Source: Balneolaceae bacterium (lineage in GTDB: Bacteria; Bacteroidota; Rhodothermia; Balneolales; Balneolaceae). From it: a stretch of DNA of 64,000 nucleotides. The DNA lies in the NCBI GenBank assembly GCA_017640665.1, contig JAEPQE010000002.1:558001-622000 (forward strand), written 5' to 3'. The notes below the pieces were generated by a model that was not told the DNA's origin, ran no database searches, and was given only the letters and a program-made list of their open reading frames with translations. This document shows positions 44,144 to 52,143 of the stretch, in pieces (the first letter of the stretch is position 1; every line of letters starts with the position of its first letter). Position numbers and translations under genes: made by a program.

Positions 44144-46717
44144 ATGAAACCTATTATTACGGTTTTAAGCATTGCCTTATTAAGTTTTTTGATGATGAAC
44201 TTTGCTTGTTCTACCAACCTATACGCACAAGATGAACAAGTACTGGAAAACCCACTCCTTTTTGCACTAGTACCTCCGCCGGTGCTCTCTAATGGATCTT
44301 ATGCACACCAACTGGAAACCTTTGGTAATCATATAACCACTATGAGAGCGGCTCCCAGAGGAGGAGATCTGGCTTTGATGGATGAATATGGGATTATCCG
44401 CCTCTTAACTAAAGAAGCCGGCTTTGGACTGGCATCGGGAGAAACTCAGACAGAACTGGGAATTGCTGTCAGGCAACCTGCTATTCACTGGGATGGAACC
44501 AGGGCTCTCTTTTCAATGATTATTGGAGGTCCGATTAAAGCCTTCGATCAAAGCTACCAGAATAATAAATGGCAGATTTATGAAATCACTAATCTGGATA
44601 AAGTACTGGAGGGAGATACTGCAATTATTGAGAAAGTACCTTTCCAACCTGAATACAATAATATTTCTCCTATTTACGGATCCGATGATCAGATTATTTA
44701 TACATCTGATGCTCCACTATTCGGGATGGAGCATACCTACCCCCCACTGGATGAATACGAATCCACTCCTATTAACTCAGGAATCTGGAAGCTAAATCCG
44801 GCTACAGGTACTGTTGTTCATCTTACCCATTCTCCAAGTGGTGATTTTGACCTTTTTCTGGCAAGTGATGGGCGGGTTATCTCAACAAGATGGGAGCACC
44901 TGAAAAGAGATCAGCAAACCGATGCCACACGAGCGGGTATTTTTGATTATCAACCAGTGCAATATGAAAGTGAACGTGCAGATGCAGCACCTATCGTTGG
45001 CCCAACTATGAAAGATGGCAAACCTTATGCAGATGAGAATGGGGTCCCCTGGGAAGTATTCCCAGAAGCCAGAGTTGAAAACGACCCCACTCGTAATCCC
45101 AATGAACCGCTACATGATTTTAATGAGTTCCTTGTTTGGGAAATCACTGAAAATGGAGAGCGACATCAGACCATGAACCATGTTGGTCGCCACGAATTCG
45201 GTGGTGTTTACCAGAACCCATCAAAGCTTGATGACCCGAATTTGGTATATAATCTGGGGGACTTATCGTCTAATGCATATAGAAACACCGTAGGATCGGA
45301 TGCAGGCATTTTTCAGATTAAAGAAGACCCCCGTCCCGGAAAAGAAGGTACTTTTTATGGAACATGGGCACGGGAATTTAGCCGGTTTGCATCAGGACGT
45401 ATATTTGAGTTTTCTCTTCCTATTGGTGCAAATCCACAGGACATGGAAATTGTAGACTGGACCAATCCAATTATTGATAGTGGCCAGGAAAATGATCACG
45501 GACACTATCGAAACCCTGTAATGTCTACTAATGGAACGATGTTGGTTTCCCATACTGATCAAACCGGGTTATTTAACAGGGACAATCCCTATCACTTTCA
45601 AATTAAAAAGATGATCTCATTAGAAGTGAGTGAATCTGGAACAGAACACTCTGCCGGACCGGCTTTAACAGGTGAAGGATTAGAAAAAGAAATTGTATGG
45701 TATGGCGATTTTGTTGAGCCTTTGCGCGATACAGTAAAGCTCCATGAAGTTGATATAGTTGAAGTAGTTGAACGGGGTCGCCCTGCTGCGCGTCTCAAAT
45801 ATGAGATTGCAGATATAGAAAAGGAAATCATTGAAGAAGAAGGTGTGGATGCTACAGAACTCAGAGAATGGATGATTGATAAAAACCTTGCAATGATTGT
45901 AATCCGAAACGCCACTGAGCGGGACGCAGGCGAAAGTCAGCAGCCTTTTAACTTACAGGTGTCTGGTGGAACCTCGACCATCCCAAAAGATGGAAAGGTG
46001 TACAATATCTCTCATTTTCAGATTTTTGGAGCAGAATTACTTCGTTCTTATGGTTCTAAAAATCATAACGGCAGGCGAGTATTAGCCGCTCCTTTACGAA
46101 ATGGAGAACATCATCCTGATATTGAAGAAGTAAATATGTTTGATGAAGAAGCAGCTCCGGCTTCTATTCCAATTCGCGAAGACGGTTCTATTGCTGCATT
46201 TGTTCCTGCAACCCGTGCGCTAACATGGCAAACGCTTTCACCTGAAGGTGAAGGAATAGTTCGCGAACGCCAATGGGTTACTTTTGCACCTGGTGAAATT
46301 CGCACCTGCGAGGGATGCCATGGAATCAATAATTTAAGCCAAGCGGGGAATATTGCCCCTCAGAATAAACCTCAGGCACTACGTGATTTGCTTACAGTGT
46401 GGAAAGAAATGGAAGGTAACACTACCGGGTCTGAAGAAAATACTGATGCCCCGGGTCGCTTTGAGCTTCACCAGAATTATCCGAATCCCTTTAACCCAAC
46501 CACTCAGGTTGGCTTTGATTTACCTACATCAAGTGAAGTTGAAATCAGGATTTATGATGCTAAAGGTAGCTTGGTACAAACTCTCGCTAATGATGTATTT
46601 ACTGCAGGTACTCATTCCCTGACGTTTGATGCATCAGGTCTTGCAAGTGGTGTTTATTTATATAGCATAAAAACGAAATTTGGTATCCATTCAAAACGCA
46701 TGTTATTAGCTAAATAA
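44144..46717 (+). CDS. HzsA-related c-type haem protein with T9SS sorting domain
   Basis: 857 aa. Signal peptide (about 1-29, ending LYAQ; an internal FAC could be read as a lipobox but a T9SS tail argues for cleavage). The N-terminal half is propeller-like. The later part (VSGGTSTIPKDGKVYNISH, GRRVLAAPLRNGEHHPDIEE, SIPIREDGSIAAFVPATRAL) matches proteins annotated as related to the hydrazine synthase alpha subunit, and one haem c site CEGCH is present (Cys722, Cys725, His726). The C-terminus is a T9SS domain with YPNPFNPTTQVGF. Hydrazine synthesis is not implied: the organism type and lack of partner subunits argue against it. The redox role is unknown. Confidence 0.8.
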   Translation: MKPIITVLSIALLSFLMMNFACSTNLYAQDEQVLENPLLFALVPPPVLSNGSYAHQLETFGNHITTMRAAPRGGDLALMDEYGIIRLLTKEAGFGLASGETQTELGIAVRQPAIHWDGTRALFSMIIGGPIKAFDQSYQNNKWQIYEITNLDKVLEGDTAIIEKVPFQPEYNNISPIYGSDDQIIYTSDAPLFGMEHTYPPLDEYESTPINSGIWKLNPATGTVVHLTHSPSGDFDLFLASDGRVISTRWEHLKRDQQTDATRAGIFDYQPVQYESERADAAPIVGPTMKDGKPYADENGVPWEVFPEARVENDPTRNPNEPLHDFNEFLVWEITENGERHQTMNHVGRHEFGGVYQNPSKLDDPNLVYNLGDLSSNAYRNTVGSDAGIFQIKEDPRPGKEGTFYGTWAREFSRFASGRIFEFSLPIGANPQDMEIVDWTNPIIDSGQENDHGHYRNPVMSTNGTMLVSHTDQTGLFNRDNPYHFQIKKMISLEVSESGTEHSAGPALTGEGLEKEIVWYGDFVEPLRDTVKLHEVDIVEVVERGRPAARLKYEIADIEKEIIEEEGVDATELREWMIDKNLAMIVIRNATERDAGESQQPFNLQVSGGTSTIPKDGKVYNISHFQIFGAELLRSYGSKNHNGRRVLAAPLRNGEHHPDIEEVNMFDEEAAPASIPIREDGSIAAFVPATRALTWQTLSPEGEGIVRERQWVTFAPGEIRTCEGCHGINNLSQAGNIAPQNKPQALRDLLTVWKEMEGNTTGSEENTDAPGRFELHQNYPNPFNPTTQVGFDLPTSSEVEIRIYDAKGSLVQTLANDVFTAGTHSLTFDASGLASGVYLYSIKTKFGIHSKRMLLAK

Positions 46718-46722
46718 TTCAA

Positions 46723-47196
46723 ATGCTGACCAACGGGAAAATCAAATTAAGCAAACTTGAAAGAAGTCATCGTCAGGAATTCAGTCAAATTGCCAATAAT
46801 CGAGAAATTTGGGTGAATCTCCGCGATGTATTCCCTCATCCTTATTCCAAAAAGGATGCAGATCAGTTTATTGATTTTATAAGTCAGGAATCGCCTCAGC
46901 TTACTTTTGGAATATTTTATAGAGATCATATTGCCGGGGTAATCGGTCTTTCTCCCTTCTCTGATATAAACCGGGTTAAAGCAGAAGTGGGATTTTGGCT
47001 GGGAAAACCTTATTGGGGAAAGGGAATCGCAACGTCTGCACTGCAATTGATTTGTGACTACGCTTTCAATGATCTAAGATTGATAAGGCTCGAAGCTTTA
47101 GTATTCGATTATAATGAAGCGTCAATCAGGGTTTTAGAAAAGAATGGATTCAATCTTGATGCAAAGTTGGAAAAATCCTCCATTAAAATGGAATAA
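46723..47196 (+). CDS. GNAT-family N-acetyltransferase, RimJ/RimL-like
   Basis: 157 aa, 5 bp after the haem protein gene. The acetyl-CoA-binding segment reads AEVGFWLGKPYWGKGIATSA, and the C-terminal NEASIRVLEKNGF is the usual motif B of the RimL branch that acetylates protein N-termini or small amines. No membrane segment or signal is seen. Substrate unknown. Confidence 0.9.
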   Translation: MLTNGKIKLSKLERSHRQEFSQIANNREIWVNLRDVFPHPYSKKDADQFIDFISQESPQLTFGIFYRDHIAGVIGLSPFSDINRVKAEVGFWLGKPYWGKGIATSALQLICDYAFNDLRLIRLEALVFDYNEASIRVLEKNGFNLDAKLEKSSIKME

Positions 47197-47236
47197 TCTA
47201 TGACCAGTACCTTTTTTCCAAAATCCTTTCCGAAGA

Positions 47237-47293
47237 TTAATCAATCGTATAACCGCTGGTGAATCCATCGGCGGTAAACTGTATGTTCAGTCT
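47237..47293 (-). pseudogene. Remnant of the 3' end of a VWA-lipoprotein gene
   Basis: Read on the minus strand this gives RLNIQFTADGFTSGYTID followed by a stop, nearly the same as the C-terminus of the VWA protein at 49820-50848 (KFTADGFTGGCTID). At DNA level 23 bases (47258-47280 and 49841-49863) are identical. Upstream codons do not continue the match and run into a terminator hairpin, so this is a decayed or partial duplicate, not a gene. Confidence 0.75.
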
Positions 47294-47301
47294 TAAAGAA
47301 G

Positions 47302-47329
47302 AAAAAAGCTCTTTTCAGGGAGCTTTTTT
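47302..47329. terminator. Bidirectional intrinsic terminator
   Basis: AAAAAAGCTC and GAGCTTTTTT form a perfect 10-bp stem around an 8-nt loop. It lies between the convergent acetyltransferase (plus, ends 47196) and the 242-aa protein gene (minus, ends 47364) and can serve both. Confidence 0.85.
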
Positions 47330-47363
47330 CGGGATATTTACATCACTTATCGCTTATGATAAG

Positions 47364-48092
47364 TTATTTGATCTCAAGGGGCAGATATTCTTTCATTTTA
47401 GTGATGAGCTGCTCATGATCTTTAGCTACTTCCATACGCTCTTTCTCTCCAATAGGTATTACTAACAACTTGTGAGGTCCGTTTCCATTGATAAAGGGTA
47501 GTCCACTAAACATGTGATTTTTCGTCCGCGTAACAGAACTTTCAAATCCAATTTCTTCTGCTGTCAGATATGGAGCGTAGATCATGTAATGTGGAATATA
47601 AGTCATCATCTCTCCTCTCACTTCTGTATCAGGCACATATACAACCGGGGAAAGCATGTATATCAATCCTGCCTTTTCAGGAGTAGGATATTCTCCGTTT
47701 CTGAAACCATTTGCTATCCTTCTTTGAACTTCGGCTTCTTCAACCCCTTGTTTACGCATATTCTGCGAATCGATATGAACTTTACCAATCGTTTTGGCTC
47801 CTATTTCATCGTAACAAATAGGTGCTACTATATCAGGGAAACGGGCATTTCCACGAACAACCAGGCAAAGAAATCCATTTGTCCCTTCTTTTGCTGTTTT
47901 ATATCCTGTTTCAGTCAGTACTAGTACCGTTGCTGCTTCACGAATTGCCTTTGGACCGGCACTTAAAGCCAATTCAATTTCAAGGTCTTCCGGTAAATAT
48001 GCAGGGAGTGATGCATCGTTTGCTGTTGCATACTCACTATTTAGCATTAGAGCTAAAAGTAAAATTAAGCTTACAGAAATAATTTTTTTCAT
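47364..48092 (-). CDS. Secreted protein of unknown function, probable LytTR target
   Basis: 242 aa. Signal peptide MKKIISVSLILLLALMLNS with cleavage near residue 24 (ATA-ND). I do not recognise a family; the mature part contains ALSAGPKAIREAATVLVL and GTNGFLCLVVRGN, suggesting a compact alpha/beta domain, and ends in an amphipathic charged helix. No catalytic motif is evident. Its upstream region carries a paired direct repeat (48189-48218) with the geometry of a LytTR-binding site, and the LytTR regulator gene lies next to it, so regulated expression is likely. Confidence 0.8.
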   Translation of the reverse strand: MKKIISVSLILLLALMLNSEYATANDASLPAYLPEDLEIELALSAGPKAIREAATVLVLTETGYKTAKEGTNGFLCLVVRGNARFPDIVAPICYDEIGAKTIGKVHIDSQNMRKQGVEEAEVQRRIANGFRNGEYPTPEKAGLIYMLSPVVYVPDTEVRGEMMTYIPHYMIYAPYLTAEEIGFESSVTRTKNHMFSGLPFINGNGPHKLLVIPIGEKERMEVAKDHEQLITKMKEYLPLEIK

Positions 48093-48188
48093 AAGTGTAG
48101 ATGTAGGTTCATGTTTTAATCCGAAGCAAGTGTTCGATCATTTCCGGCACAATACCTACTTTAAATAGCTTTGTTAAGCTAAATACTA

Positions 48189-48218
48189 CTGAATGGTCAT
48201 ATTTGAAAAACGAATGGG
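48189..48218 (-). promoter_or_regulatory. LytTR-type paired direct repeat upstream of the 242-aa gene
   Basis: On the minus strand CCCATTCGT and ACCATTCAG are separated by exactly 12 bp (start-to-start 21 bp, two helical turns). They agree at CCATTC. The site ends 96 bp before the ATG at 48092. The same motif, spacing, orientation and distance occur upstream of the dinB-like gene. Confidence 0.7.
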
Positions 48219-48234
48219 AAGCTTTTTCTTCTTT

Positions 48235-49056
48235 CTAAATTCCGCTAAGCCAGTTTTTTAATTCTTTACTCTTATATCTGCTCACAATTATTTCTTTATC
48301 ATGGCTATCCGAACCTACTAAGACTTTTAGCTTTCGGTTAAAATCTTTCTGGATATTCCGAATTGAGTCGCGGTGAATAATATATTGACGGTTGGCCCGG
48401 TAGAATAATTTATTAGGCAACCTTCTTTCTAATTCTTCCAGAGTATCGAACTGAGTATTAATTACCTTTTCATTTTTTAAATGGAAAACTACAATTCCAT
48501 GCTTTAACTCAACAAAAGCTATTTCTTTAATTTCTATCTGATAAGACTTGGAACCCGTTGGTACCAAAATCGTTTTCTTTTCAACTTTATCAATTTCCTC
48601 ATTTAGCCGGGCGTTGCTGATTAAAGTTCCATAAACAAGGAAGAGTAAGTTCTCGATTATAATCACACATAACGTGATAAAAAGGTACAGAAAATAGAAA
48701 GATATAGGGATAGGGAAGCCAACAATCAGAATAGAAAGAACAGTAAAGACAACAATTGCTACCAGGCTATTGTAGAATAGGAAACCTAGCACCCCTCTGA
48801 AATCAATCACTGAATTGATAAACAAACGTTCTTTAAAGTAATTTGAAAAAATCCAAGAACTTGTACAGACAATTAAGCCAAACACAAGACCGAAGAACAC
48901 AGATCGAACCGGGAAAGAATAGTCAGGGTTAAACGGCAACATCCCTATTCTAATGTGAGCATTAGCAAGTGCAAGTGCAGTTATAACTCCATATCTGAAA
49001 ACGGCAGTTTTCAATGAGTAGTTGAATATGCTCAGGTCAATGATTCGGTTATTCAT
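48235..49056 (-). CDS. Membrane-bound LytTR-domain transcriptional regulator
   Basis: 273 aa. Four hydrophobic segments occupy about residues 15-145 (for example FFGLVFGLIVCTSSWIF and YFLYLFITLCVIIIENLLFL). The LytTR DNA-binding domain follows from about 168: VPTGSKSYQIEIKEIAFVEL and FYRANRQYIIHRDSIRNI are its signature stretches. There is no receiver domain and no neighbouring histidine kinase, so this is a one-component, membrane-anchored regulator that could sense a signal through its membrane part. It stands between its two probable targets, the 242-aa gene and the divergent dinB-like gene. Confidence 0.92.
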   Translation of the reverse strand: MNNRIIDLSIFNYSLKTAVFRYGVITALALANAHIRIGMLPFNPDYSFPVRSVFFGLVFGLIVCTSSWIFSNYFKERLFINSVIDFRGVLGFLFYNSLVAIVVFTVLSILIVGFPIPISFYFLYLFITLCVIIIENLLFLVYGTLISNARLNEEIDKVEKKTILVPTGSKSYQIEIKEIAFVELKHGIVVFHLKNEKVINTQFDTLEELERRLPNKLFYRANRQYIIHRDSIRNIQKDFNRKLKVLVGSDSHDKEIIVSRYKSKELKNWLSGI

Positions 49057-49089
49057 TTCTTTTTGGATTATGATGTTTATTACTCTTGT

Positions 49090-49119
49090 ACCATTCGGTA
49101 AATCCTACAGACCATTCGG
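49090..49119 (+). promoter_or_regulatory. LytTR-type paired direct repeat upstream of the DinB-like gene
   Basis: ACCATTCGG occurs twice, at 49090-49098 and 49111-49119, with exactly 12 bp between. This 9-12-9 layout is that of sites for ComE, BlpR, AgrA and other LytTR proteins. It ends 101 bp before the ATG at 49221 and starts 33 bp upstream of the regulator's own ATG, so it could activate dinB and also affect regulator expression. Confidence 0.75.
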
Positions 49120-49220
49120 ATATATATAGAAGTTGAAATCAATAAATACATTTTTTTCTGATGTACAATTAGCACTGTTTCAATAAAGAATCAATACGGT
49201 TAATCACAAAATATATCATA

Positions 49221-49808
49221 ATGAAAAAAATAAACCTGCTTCTTGTACTTATTTTGAGCTCAAATTTTGTAAATGCTCAAACCGGAACACTTACTAACTA
49301 CGAACGTCAATTCCTGCTCGATAACTGGGAAGTAACCAAGACTGAACTACTTTCTGAAGTTAAAAAAGTACCTGATAACCAATGGACCAAACGACCTGCT
49401 GATGGAGGATGGTCTGTAGCGGAATGTTTCGAACATATCGTTATTGCTATGCCCGCGCAAATGGGAGGAGTGCAAAACTCCTTAAACAAGGCTGCGAACT
49501 CCAGTAAAGACATGACACATCTTGATGGTTATCTCCTCTCCCGAATGACCAACAGAGGTACAGCTTTCCCAACACCTCTCCCTCCACGTGAAAGAGATAT
49601 TTCGAAAGAAGATTTACTAGAGAGATTTCAGGAGCTCGATAAGCAATTTATTGCAATGATCAATAACCGGAATGCTCCATACAGAAATCACTACGGTCCC
49701 TCTCCCTTTGGCGAAGCTGATGCATATCAATTATTGCTACTTACCTCTGGTCATGTATTACGCCATACCTTTCAAATTAGGGAAGTGTTGAGAGAAATTA
49801 ACAGTTGA
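49221..49808 (+). CDS. Exported DinB/YfiT-family protein
   Basis: 195 aa. Signal peptide MKKINLLLVLILSSNFVNAQ. The mature protein is a four-helix DinB fold with the usual metal-binding histidines: His72 in WSVAECFEHIVIA and the HxxxH pair in LTSGHVLRHTFQI near the C-terminus. Cytoplasmic relatives include thiol S-transferases; export makes that cofactor use uncertain. It has a LytTR-type site upstream and is divergent from the LytTR regulator. It converges on the VWA gene with 11 bp between the two stop codons. Confidence 0.88.
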   Translation: MKKINLLLVLILSSNFVNAQTGTLTNYERQFLLDNWEVTKTELLSEVKKVPDNQWTKRPADGGWSVAECFEHIVIAMPAQMGGVQNSLNKAANSSKDMTHLDGYLLSRMTNRGTAFPTPLPPRERDISKEDLLERFQELDKQFIAMINNRNAPYRNHYGPSPFGEADAYQLLLLTSGHVLRHTFQIREVLREINS

Positions 49809-49819
49809 TGAACTACATT

Positions 49820-50848
49820 CTAATCGATGGTACAACCGCCGGTGAATCCATCGGCGGTAAACTTCGTTTTAAAGCTCCCGAATTGTTTTTCGTAATTCGC
49901 CCGTAGCTCAATAGTATGTTCACCTGAACGTTTTGGGGTACAATATTCCAGCACGTAAAATGATTTAGATTCGCTTTCTACTTTTTGGGCTACATCCAGA
50001 AAAACAGAATTCAGATCGAATGAATTTTCTGCAAGTTCAAAACCATCACGCCCAAAACTTTTCAAGATATCTTCATCGATTTCATCCCCAAGTCCAATGG
50101 TGAATACTGCGTTATCCTGTCCTGCATTCCGAACAGCATTTTGTGCTTCCCGGGTTGAAACCCTGCTAGCCTGATCGGTTCCGTCCGTAAAAATAACCAG
50201 AGATCCTGCTGCTGATAGATTTGGATTTAACCGCGCTTCGGTGAGCTTGGAGTTCATAATAGACAAACCCTGTACAACCGCACCATTCAAGTTTGTAGAG
50301 TTATCACTACTAATGTCTTCGTTAATGGAATCAATACTAGTAGCCAGAGAATCACGGTCGGCTGTGAAACCGATAAGCTGATGTACATCCTGCTCACCAT
50401 CAAACCAATAAATAGCCATTTCTTTTGAGCCATATAGCTCATTGCCTTCGTTAGGCATTACAGAGGAAATAAAAGAGTGTGCAGCACTTTTTACGTTTGG
50501 AAGCTCACTATCGTTTAATACGCTCCCGCTAAGGTCGAGCAGCAAAATGGAAGCAAAAAGAAACTCACCTTCTTCTCTTTGAATCTGGGCCTGAGACTCA
50601 AGCCTGGAGATTAACGAACCATCTTCGTAAATGTCAAAATCTACTGGTTCGAGGGTTTCGAAAAGCTTATCCTCACCAAGATCAACTTTAAAGAACAATC
50701 GTACTTTAGCAGGCATCTCTGCCTTGGCTTCAATAAGATCCATATCAAATCGTTTTGTTTCATCGTCTTTGCCACATGATGTAAGCAAGAACAACGAGCA
50801 AATACTTAGTAAAAGAACCTTCGGAAATGTAGAATTTGAAAATCGCAT
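49820..50848 (-). CDS. VWA-domain lipoprotein
   Basis: 342 aa. Lipoprotein signal SLFLLTSC with Cys25. The von Willebrand A domain spans about 97-290 with a complete MIDAS: Asp105-x-Ser107-x-Ser109 in LLLDLSGSVLND, and FTDGTDQASR supplying the later Thr/Asp ligand. Cysteines near the C-terminus (LEYCTPKR, GGCTID) probably pair. Likely a metal-dependent adhesion or binding protein on the cell envelope. A 3'-end fragment of a close relative remains at 47237-47293. Confidence 0.88.
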   Translation of the reverse strand: MRFSNSTFPKVLLLSICSLFLLTSCGKDDETKRFDMDLIEAKAEMPAKVRLFFKVDLGEDKLFETLEPVDFDIYEDGSLISRLESQAQIQREEGEFLFASILLLDLSGSVLNDSELPNVKSAAHSFISSVMPNEGNELYGSKEMAIYWFDGEQDVHQLIGFTADRDSLATSIDSINEDISSDNSTNLNGAVVQGLSIMNSKLTEARLNPNLSAAGSLVIFTDGTDQASRVSTREAQNAVRNAGQDNAVFTIGLGDEIDEDILKSFGRDGFELAENSFDLNSVFLDVAQKVESESKSFYVLEYCTPKRSGEHTIELRANYEKQFGSFKTKFTADGFTGGCTID

Positions 50849-50921
50849 ATCGGTATTTAGTTTTTTCTCTCTGAACTCCTACAAAATATCGAATTCAGAG
50901 TTTCAAGACTAACTAATTTGA

Positions 50922-51068
50922 AATTTCTGGAAGACTTTTCCTCCTTCTACCAAACAAGGAATACTGGAGTGGGTATTTGGTGCAAAACGAAAAGATACCC
51001 GTGCTAAGCAGATCGTCGAAACAGTAGAACAAGCCGAACAGAATATCCGGGCTATTCACTGGCGCTGA
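50922..51068 (+). pseudogene. C-terminal remnant of a YdeI/OmpD-associated family gene
   Basis: An open frame without start codon reads NFWKTFPPSTKQGILEWVFG, continues AKRKDTRAKQIVETVEQAEQ, and ends NIRAIHWR-stop. This is the typical end of YdeI/OmpD-associated proteins (LPPS..., AKRxxTRAKRIxxTVxxA...N). The N-terminal two thirds of the usual ~190-aa protein are missing and a stop lies immediately upstream, so only a gene stub remains. Confidence 0.7.
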
Positions 51069-51161
51069 TTTTATACTTGCTATAGCCAAACCATTACAAA
51101 AGAATCTACACTCCGTTCAAAACTCTTCCTTTCACTACCAATTATTCCGTAATTTCGGCTC

Positions 51162-52094
51162 ATGAATACACCCTTTTCAATTGCCATTCATGGTGGTGCA
51201 GGAACCATCCACAAACATCAAATGAGTAATGAGAAAGAACTCGCTTACAAAACAGCTCTTTCCACTGCCCTCAACAAAGGTTATGAAGCCTTAGAGCAAG
51301 GTAAATCAGCACTAGATGCTATAGAGATTGCCACTATTACTTTGGAAGATTCTCCTCTTTTCAATGCAGGCAAAGGCTCTGTTTTTACCAATAAAGGAAC
51401 TCATGAAATGGATGCGTCGATCATGGAAGGAGAATCGTTATTTGGTGGTGCTGTTGCAGGAATATCAGGGATAAGGAATCCCATTCACCTTGCCAGAAAA
51501 GTAATGGAAGAATCCGAACATGTATTCTTAGTAGGCGAGGGCGCAACTAACTTTGCAAAAGAGCAGGGATTCAGCTTTGAATCTGAGCAGTATTTCTATG
51601 ATGAACTTCGATATCAACAATGGCAGGAAGCGCTAAAAGCTGGTGTTGTACAATTAGATCACTCCCCTCTTAAAGAAGATAAATTTGGAACCGTAGGCGC
51701 TGTAGCTTGCGATCAGTTTGCGAACGTGGCTGCAGCTACTTCAACAGGTGGAATGACCAATAAAAAATATGGTCGGGTTGGAGACAGTCCCATGCTGGGA
51801 GCCGGGAACTATGCCAACAACAAAACCTGTGCTGTTTCCTGTACCGGAAGCGGAGAGTTTTTCATTCGAGGAGTAGTCGCTTACGACGTCAGTTGTCTCA
51901 TAGAATACAAAGGGCTTTCTTTAGCTAAAGCCTGTGAAGAAGTAGTTCAAAAAAGGCTGGTTAATATAAAGGGTGACGGTGGCTTAATCGCCGTTGATCC
52001 TCAGGGAAATGTATGCCTGGAATTTAACACAGAAGGCATGTACCGAGGAATGAAAACAAGTTCCGGAACCGAATTTATTGGAATTTATAGGTAG
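51162..52094 (+). CDS. iaaA: Isoaspartyl peptidase / plant-type L-asparaginase
   Basis: 310 aa, an Ntn-hydrolase that cleaves itself before the catalytic threonine and hydrolyses beta-aspartyl dipeptides. N-terminal IHGGAGT is the family signature; the autocleavage site is FG-TVGAVACD with nucleophile Thr177, and NAGKGSVF and GNYANN-type loops are present. Because cyanophycinase and cyanophycin synthetase follow, its probable role is to split beta-Asp-Arg released from cyanophycin. It converges on cphB, 49 bp away. Confidence 0.93.
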   Translation: MNTPFSIAIHGGAGTIHKHQMSNEKELAYKTALSTALNKGYEALEQGKSALDAIEIATITLEDSPLFNAGKGSVFTNKGTHEMDASIMEGESLFGGAVAGISGIRNPIHLARKVMEESEHVFLVGEGATNFAKEQGFSFESEQYFYDELRYQQWQEALKAGVVQLDHSPLKEDKFGTVGAVACDQFANVAAATSTGGMTNKKYGRVGDSPMLGAGNYANNKTCAVSCTGSGEFFIRGVVAYDVSCLIEYKGLSLAKACEEVVQKRLVNIKGDGGLIAVDPQGNVCLEFNTEGMYRGMKTSSGTEFIGIYR

Positions 52095-52143
52095 TTCTTA
52101 AAAGTCTCCCCTCGAGTGGAGGGCTTGTAAAACACAAGTTTAT

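Noticed and set aside
44144-46717. Hydrazine synthase function (anammox)
   Set aside because: Only one haem site is present, no HzsB/HzsC partner genes are nearby, and the T9SS tail and other genes indicate an aerobic-type FCB heterotroph.
52109-52123. CCCTC-GAGGG hairpin after the isoaspartyl peptidase as intrinsic terminator
   Set aside because: The stem is only 5 bp and no T-run follows on either strand.
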